NCBI GenBank assembly: GCA_007570785.1 | Contig: ML661885.1 | Coordinates: 19,378,995 to 19,442,994 of the forward strand | Origin: Antilocapra americana | Lineage: Eukaryota > Chordata > Mammalia > Artiodactyla > Antilocapridae | Reading direction: 5' to 3' | DNA length: 64,000 bases | Shown here: positions 57,703 through 64,000 of the stretch, piece by piece | Layout of the letters: each line of letters begins with the position of its first letter | Numbering within the stretch: position 1 is the first letter of the stretch | Translations under genes and position numbers: made by a program | Notes under the pieces: generated by a model | What the model was told of the DNA's origin: nothing | What the model saw: only the letters and a program-made list of their open reading frames with translations | Databases searched by the model: none

Positions 57703-58500
57703 TATACGTATGCTTATATAACATCTATTATCTATTGATCTGTCTATGTTTACATATGCTCATATGTGCATGAAATAAATGACAACAATAATACAAAGAA
57801 TGGGAGGATAAATGAAAATTTTTGTTACTGTAAGGTGCTTACACTCTCTGTAAAGTAATATAAAGTAATATAGTACTATTTAAAAATGGACTTAGATTAT
57901 CTATATATTAATATATCAAAGTCTAGGGCAATCAAAAAAAAAGTTTAAAAATATAACCAATATACTAAGAAAGGAGAGAAAATAGAATCATATAAAGCAC
58001 TCAATTAAAACCACAAAAAAGAAGAAAAAGTTTGGAAGACAAAATAGGAACAAAGGAAAAGAGCAACCAATGGGAAATAGTAATGAATATGGTAATATCA
58101 ATACAATCTTACCAACAGTCATTTTGAGTATGCCAGAGTCAGAGGGTCAAAAGAGAAAGAACTGGATAAAGGCTGTCTAAAATAAAAAGAAAAAAATCCA
58201 GTTATAAGATAAATTAGTGCTCAGTATGTAATGTGTAGCATCAGTATAATTAATACTATTATATGTTTTATACAGTTTGAGGTTTAAGAGACTTAACCCT
58301 ACTACTTCTCTTCACAAGAAAAAAAAATTTTCCCCTTTATTTTGAGTCTATATGAGAAAATGGATGTTCAGTAAAGTTATGGTGGTAATTATCTGCATGG
58401 CGTAAGTAAGTGAAATCATTATTTGTACACCTTAAACTTATACAGTGCTGTATATTCATTATATCTCAATAGAACTGGAAATAAAAAACAAAACTGAATG

Positions 58501-60654
58501 TTGGTGAAATTCATGAAAACAAACAAAATATGTGCAAATAAGTAACATATTGCAGACTCTTTTCCATACCTATATGGTATATTTCCCCTACTTCTGCATT
58601 ATATATTGAAACCATAATCTGAGAAATTTGCTTTTAAATAAGTGACTTTATGCTAGTTAATAGTGAGCATAAGAAATTTTATGTGTATTATTATATATCT
58701 TTTAATATTTTTGACTCTGGGTAAAATCATAATCCATAAACTTTTCCAGTATGCTAAAAGTATAACCCTACAATTTTTTATTAAGGAAAATTAAGTCTAG
58801 CAATTGATAAAGCATTCATAACTGAACTAAATATATTTAATATATCTGCAAACTGTTTTGTTGTCATTTCTTTATGGCTATTTAGATTTGCATTCACAAA
58901 ACCAATATTTGATAACAGCACCAAGTGTTTCATATGTAAGACATTATGCACAGTATGTTTCCTGTTACTTTGCATAGTATTATTCTTTGTGAAATAATGT
59001 TTTGGTCTCAGGAGGAATACTACAATTGAATGCACAGCAATATGTTTTGGTATGGAGCCATGGTACTGCAGTTTAATTTTTTTTTTTTAAGTTACCTTGG
59101 CAGTGAAGTGAGGAGAGCTAAGGTAAGAGAGAGACAGACAGAAGAAGAGACAGACAGAGGTAAAAAAAGGAGAAATGGGAATAAACTGTGGAGAACATGA
59201 ACATTATAACTGTATCTTTAAAATCTGAGAGTTAATTTGTTAACAGATAGGAGAAAACAGCTTTTTTAAAAAACAGAGTTGTTTGTTCTTTTAAGTAGTA
59301 TATGTACTTTACATAAATCACCTATAGTTTATACAGATTTAGACCATAGAGTAGGCTTACAGGGAATGATGAAAAAAAATTATTGCTTTTTTTGTAAGGT
59401 AATTCCACCTTTGTTATTTATTTTATTGTGAGTCTAATATTAAAAACTACAGACTAAATAGCTCTTTTAGTTTGCCTTAATAGCAAAAAGCTATCACTAT
59501 CAGTTAAGAAATTATAGATTACTCTATCTTATTTTCCCAGTCCTCTTACATGTAAATTATTTTTCAAATATAAAATTTAATTATCATGTATGTAAATATC
59601 AGTATGGCATAACACTTCTCTTCATAGTTATCTTTCTGTCCTATTAGTTTTCATGTTTACCAGTTCCCAATTTCTGGTAAATTACTTTGTGTTTAGTTAT
59701 GATGAAATAATTGAACAAACATTTGATGAATAAACATGTACCAAGCAAGAGTCAAAATCCTTTAGCTAATTGACTTAAATTTCAAAATATTTTTAGCATA
59801 TCTGATTGCATATATGCATAGAAATCTGACAAAATGACTTTAATAAACATCTTAAATGTCTCAAAATCTTGATATATTTCAACAAGTAAGTAGGGTACAT
59901 GATTCTACTTTTGCTTTATAACAGAGTGACACAGGTGAATTGAGTAGTAAAGATAAATAGGGCCTGAGTGAATTTTGTAAAATATTCAATAACCATTCCA
60001 CCTGTTTGTGAAAGGATACATTTCCAGATTGGACTTTCCATATATCTGCAAATACCCACTGAAAATATGTTTTACTCTTATCCCAATATATTTGCAATAT
60101 CTGCATTTTCTTTAGGTTCAGCTTTTAACTGAGTCCTATCACTTGCATATGAATTTTTGAAAGTCAGTGGAAGCTCCGCATGTGGGAAAGATCCACAGTG
60201 TGTGGAGAGATGAGAATTGCAAATGTGGTTCTAAAACATCATAAAAACATACTTATTCAAAAAGTTAAACAACTAAGCTTAGAGTTGATATATAATGTCA
60301 ATGCATTTATATTCCAAAACCTCAAACATGACTTGATTCTTTGTTTTGCTTGGGGTTATTTTTTTCTAATACCTTTAACATATGAAATTGTAAATGCCAG
60401 CAACTTCAGTGAACTCCTATGTCCTCCTTATTTATGAGACTGCAGAAGCAGCAATATTTTAATTCCATCACACGTACCTCAATCCTGTTTTACTTCCAAA
60501 TATCTAAGCATTTATTCTCCTATACCTACAGTTTTTCCATTGTGTTCTGTTACTACATCTATCTTGAACATTCCACTCTTGCCCTTTTTTTAAGTTGTTC
60601 TTCCATTTGTATTTTTTTTGCATATATAGAAAAACCTCTTTGATGGTACCAGTA
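58501..60654. other. long unassigned stretch
   Basis: About 2.1 kb, AT-rich. Contains a purine-rich GAGA/GACA tract at 59105-59185. Frames 58781-59035, 59879-60106, 60180-60437 and 60419-60643 show no recognised domain. Confidence 0.45.
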
Positions 60655-61330
60655 ATCACTACTCCATTTTCTTGAACCCACTCCAGTCAGACTCTCACCC
60701 CCAACCATTCACTTGTCATGAACAAAGTCTCCAGTGAACTCCACAGTACCATGTTCTCACTTAATCAGCATTACTTGCCCTAGTTCATCTCTCATTCTAC
60801 CTTGAAACACTTCTTTACATGCCTTATCTTTTCAACATTTTTTCACCATGCTTTGGTCTTTCTGTTTACTCTTCCCTGTACCATCCTGGTCTCTACATAA
60901 TGTGCTCCCAGGCTCAGTCATTAATTCTCCTCTTCATCTTTTTATTTTTTCTATCCAGAGTCATTCTCTGATGAATCTCATACAATCTTTGAACTCTAAA
61001 CATTGTTTGAAGCAGATGAGTACTAAACTTTATTTCTGGCCTCAATCTCTCCCATCACCTACAGATTTGTAGAGCTAATTGTCAGATAGTTATCTCAAAC
61101 TGAACAGCTCAAAATTGAGTTCCTGGTCTTCCTCACAATCACCTCCTAAAGACCTTCACTTCTCTCCTTTTTCTCATCTCATGTAGATGGATGACACCAT
61201 TCTTCCACATGTTCCAGCCCCAAATCTTAAGAACCATCATGAGCTCATTCTATTACCAATATCAGAGCTCTATCTTCGCACAGCATCCATAAAGATGTTA
61301 CTTCATCATCTCTAGCTTTGATGCTTTTAT

Positions 61331-61450
61331 GTATCTATTTATTTGCCTGCATCGGGTCTTAGTTGCAGCATGTGGGATCTAGTTCCTTGATCAGGAATAA
61401 AACCCTACATTGGGAGCTTGGAGTCTTAGCCACTGGACCACCAGGGAAGT
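61331..61450 (-). mobile_element. CHR-type SINE in L2
   Basis: The complement of the cetartiodactyl SINE: ggtcttagttgcagcatgtg, ggatctagttccttgatcag and the head ccactggaccaccagggaag. Confidence 0.85.
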
Positions 61451-61566
61451 ATATCTTGCTTTAAATTTTATCATTGACTCCTTACTGGTTTTCCTAATTC
61501 CATGATTGCTACCCTTCAGTCTATTCTCCACACAGCCATCAGAGCCATCCTGTTAAAAATTTTAAA

Positions 61567-61573
61567 ATATATA

Positions 61574-61637
<64 letters not shown>
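61567..61637. repeat. (TG)n(TA)n microsatellite
   Basis: A 22-bp TG run followed by about 40 bp of TA. It creates YIYIYI/CVCVCV frames on both strands, which are not genes. Confidence 0.95.
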
Positions 61638-61639
<2 letters not shown>

Positions 61640-61770
61640 ATTCTCATCAGAAATGTCCAATGTTTGACATCCTTACAAAGGCCAGAGGAGATCCACATGA
61701 TCTAGCAATCCAGGAACCTCAGAGACCTGGTATCTTATTACTCTTATATTTGCTCACTCCTACCTGGCAA

Positions 61771-62283
61771 TGTTTTGCCTTTTCATACTGTCCATGGAGT
61801 TTTTCAGGCAAGAATACTGAAATGGGTTGCTATTTCCTTCTCCAGTGGACCATGCTTTATCAGAACTCTTTACTATGACCCATCCATCTAGGGTGGCCCT
61901 GCATGGCATGGCTTATAGCTTCGTTGAGTTATGCAAGCACCTTCACCACAACAATGCTGTGCTCCATGAAGTGGTTCCAAATCAGTCAATTCTAAAGAAA
62001 ATCAACCCTGAACGTTCATTGGAAGGGCAGATGCTTACTCTGAAGCTCCAATACTTTGGCCACCTGATGTGAAGTGCTAAGTCACTGGAAAAGACCCTGA
62101 TGATGGAAAAGATTGAAGGCAAAAGGAGAAGGTAACAGCAAAGGATGAGATAGATAGCATTACCAAGTCACAAATGGACAAAAATTTGAGAAAGCTCCAG
62201 GTAACAATGGAGAATAGAGGAATCTGGCATACCACAGTCCATGGAATTGCAAGTAGTTGGAAATGACTCAGTGATGGAATAAC
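61771..62283 (+). mobile_element. BovB with inverted 5' segment
   Basis: 61771-61965 is the BovB leader in antisense: ttttgccttttcatactg, the same phrase that ends the minus-strand copy at 39384-39403, then gcaagaatactgaaatggg. At about 61970 it switches to the sense 3' end: cagtcaattctaaagaaaat, ttggccacctgatgtgaag, gaaatgactcagtgatgg. About 2.5 kb of the element is missing between them. Confidence 0.75.
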
Positions 62284-62412
62284 AATAACCTTTCCATTTA
62301 CTCTCAGGTAGATTGTTGAATAGAACTGACAAGCACCTGCCTTAGGATCTTCAGAATTTCTATCTTCTCTGACTGTTTCACCTCTTCATTTCTTTTAGTT
62401 ATTTATTTATGT

Positions 62413-63263
62413 ATCACTTCCGCAATTCAGCTCAGTGGTATCCGACTCTTTGTGACCCATTGAACTGTAGCACGCCCCGCCTCCCTGTCCATCACAACTC
62501 CTGGAGTTTACCCAAACTCATGTCCATTGAGTTGGTGATGCCATCCAACCATCTCATCCTCTGTTTTCCCCTTCTCTTCCTGCTCTCAATCTTTCCCAAC
62601 ATCAGGGGCTTTTCAAATGAGTCAGCTCTTTGAATCAGGTGGCCAAAATATTGGAGCTTCAGCTTCAACATCAGTCCTCCCATTGAACACCCACGACTGA
62701 TTTCCTTTAGGATGGATTGGTTGGATCTCCTTGCAGTCCAAGGGACTCTCGAGGGTCTTTTCCAACACCACAGTTCAAAAGCATCAATTCTTCTACTCTC
62801 AGCTTTCTTTATAGTCCAACTCTCACATCCATACATGACCACTGGGAAAACCATAGCCTTGACTAGATGGACCTTTGTTGGCAAAGTAATGTCTCTGCTT
62901 TTTAATATGCTGTCCAGGTTGGTCATAACTTTCCTTTCAAGGAGTAAGCATATTTTAATTTCATGGCTGCAGTCACCATCTGCAGTGATTTTGGAGCCCC
63001 CAAAAATAAAGTCAGCCACTGTTTCCCCATCAATTTGCCATGAAGTGATGGGACCAGATGCCATGATCTTAGTTTTCTGAATGTTGAGCTTTAAGCCAAT
63101 TTTTTCACTGTCCTCTTTCACTTTCTTCAAGAGGCTCTTTAGTTCTTCTTCACTTTCTGCCATAAGGATGGTGTCATCTGCATATTTGGGGTTATTGATA
63201 TTTCTCCTAGCAATCTTGATTACAGCTTGTGCTTCTTCCAGCCCAGCATTTCTCATCACTTCC
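62413..63263 (-). mobile_element. BovB, 5'-truncated, with short target duplication, inside L2
   Basis: 0.83 kb on the minus strand (about 62422-63256), from the 3' end (attcagctcagtggtatcc) to the RT palm (agcccagcatttctcat). atcacttcc at 62413-62421 and 63255-63263 marks the insertion. Confidence 0.92.
62492..63259 (-). pseudogene. BovB RT C-terminal fragment, 255-codon open frame
   Basis: The best-preserved BovB frame in the window. It contains the RT catalytic YADD (63173-63184) in NNPKYADDTILMAESEEELK, then LNIQKTKIMASGPITSWQID, MVFPVVMYGCESWTIKKAE and, at the end, MRWLDGITNSMDMSLG. It lacks the endonuclease and the RT N-terminus, so it cannot act alone. A small in-frame loss (DGETVADF, where other copies read GETVETVADF-like) is visible. 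The frame is open because the fragment is young, not because it is selected. Confidence 0.9.
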
Positions 63264-63390
63264 TTGTCAGAAAAGCAAGGCCTTTCTTGACAACCTGTTT
63301 AATTTTCATCTCCTCTCCTCCCTCCTTCTGTCCATAATACCTCAACATTGCCTTCTTGTTTTGCTTTTCCTTAGCACTTAATACTTGCAT

Positions 63391-63420
63391 TATATCTATC
63401 TATCTATCTATCTATCTATT
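63391..63420. repeat. (ATCT)n microsatellite
   Basis: Seven ATCT units inside the L2 3'-UTR, at about the same place in L2 as the GATA repeat at 15089. Confidence 0.95.
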
Positions 63421-63480
63421 CTTATATATATTTATGAGACTTAATGCATGATACTTACCTGATCATAATATACCATATGT

Positions 63481-64000
63481 GTATATCTAATTTGTATATT
63501 TTTAGTCACAGTCTTCCCACATCAGTTTTAAGTTATGCAAAGCAAACAGATTTTTTTTCATTTCATTCATAGCTCTATTCTTTTTTCTTGAAACTGTGCT
63601 GATAGATGATATATTCTCAACACTTACAGAATAAATAAAAAGACTTCCAATTAGATCAAATTCCTCACTAGATAACTTTATTTGGTAAACTACTTAGTTG
63701 AAATTACTGAACAATACCGATATTTCTGGAAGTTCTCCTTCACTAGTCTTAAGTCTACAATTTCAGTGATTTTACCCTTTCTTTTTGATGTTTCCTTACA
63801 TTGAGAATAATCATTTTTCCCCCATTTGTGTCTTTGAGAATGATTCATTGAAACTGCTCTCTTCACAGGCAGTGCTGGTAATGTGGTCTATTAATTCACT
63901 AAAATAGCTCTTTTCATATTCAAAAATCCATATTATGCCAGAGATTCTTATACTACCAAAAAATAACTTTTGCTAATTTAGATGAAAATGCAAGCTTCTT
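63481..64000. other. unassigned sequence
   Basis: Nothing recognised up to the window end. Confidence 0.4.

Larger units (their letters stand above)
54290..58500 (+). mobile_element. old L1 deletion derivative (HAL1-like), split by a young L1
   Basis: Left arm (54290-54446): agattgaacaagtgttagta, aatacgctaagagctgaaat. Right arm from 56605: atgagcaatataag, aggactgtgggataaattc (56832), cacagatccaggaagctcag (56968), attctataccctgggag (57208), caagaaatgttataaaaa (57303), ctaagaaaggagagaaaat (57965), then a jump at about 58195 to an L1 3'-UTR (tatgagaaaatggatgttca, accttaaacttatacagtgc). Most of ORF2 is absent, leaving an ORF1 side joined to a 3'-UTR. Confidence 0.6.
60655..63480 (+). mobile_element. 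one L2 LINE relic in five pieces
   Basis: Pieces read in L2 order. 60655-61330: ctcccaggctcagtcattaa, tgaacagctcaaaattgag, gagttcctggtcttcctc. 61451-61566: agtctattctccacacagcc. 61638-61770: tgatctagcaatccagg, ttgctcactcctacctgg. 62284-62421. 63257-63480: ggcctttcttgacaacctg, tagcacttaatacttgcat. Interrupters are a CHR SINE, a microsatellite and two BovB copies. Confidence 0.7.

Noticed and set aside
61502..61878. Frames with YIYIYI runs near 61570-61640
   Set aside because: Microsatellite translation on both strands.
1..64000. A previously undescribed gene system
   Set aside because: No set of co-oriented intact genes, no conserved non-transposon domain and no regulatory module is visible; the organised features are all explained by retrotransposon layering.

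Overview
This is AT-rich, non-coding mammalian DNA made mostly of transposon layers. The organism is a pecoran ruminant, probably a bovid. The evidence is the combination of BovB (RTE-type LINE), Bov-tA/Bov-A2 tRNA-derived SINEs, ruminant L1 copies, and an older cetartiodactyl CHR-type SINE layer over general mammalian L2, MIR, MLT1 and old L1. I cannot name the species. I found no host exon chain, CpG island, rRNA or tRNA gene, CRISPR array or bacterial or phage module. Almost every long reading frame is a LINE protein remnant or its antisense shadow.

Layout. 1-9500: L1 3' ends (one with an inverted 5' part), eight Bov-tA SINEs, a CHR SINE and MIR. 9500-15300: a BovB copy split by a young 1.9 kb L1, followed by an L2 relic. 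15300-24100: a quiet stretch, then a Bov-tA split by BovB, a dense SINE/microsatellite cluster, and an MLT1 LTR split by a SINE. 24100-36100: mostly unassigned intergenic or intronic sequence with a young L1 tail, MIR pieces, a 0.5 kb BovB and a Bov-A2 dimer. 36400-47800: five further BovB pieces, including a nearly full-length 3 kb copy, plus an LTR-like piece and an MLT1 LTR broken into three. 48800-58500: two old L1 copies, both filled with later insertions (four in the first; a 2.1 kb ruminant L1 and a SINE in the second). 58500-64000: an unassigned stretch, then one L2 relic cut by a CHR SINE, a microsatellite and two BovB insertions.

The elements do not cooperate as genes; they form a datable stack. 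L2, MIR, MLT1 and old L1 are oldest, then CHR SINEs, then BovB and Bov-tA, and lastly the ruminant L1 copies with near-identical 3' ends. Several insertions are proved by target-site duplications read directly from the sequence. The most interesting observations are the nested and inverted insertions, a young L1 group sharing a distinctive 3' end, a BovB sitting inside a Bov-tA without target duplication, and two short CpG-bearing open blocks (7667-7822, 33342-33412) that no repeat family I know explains. I see no convincing new biological system. Family names come from recalled consensus sequences, not from a search.
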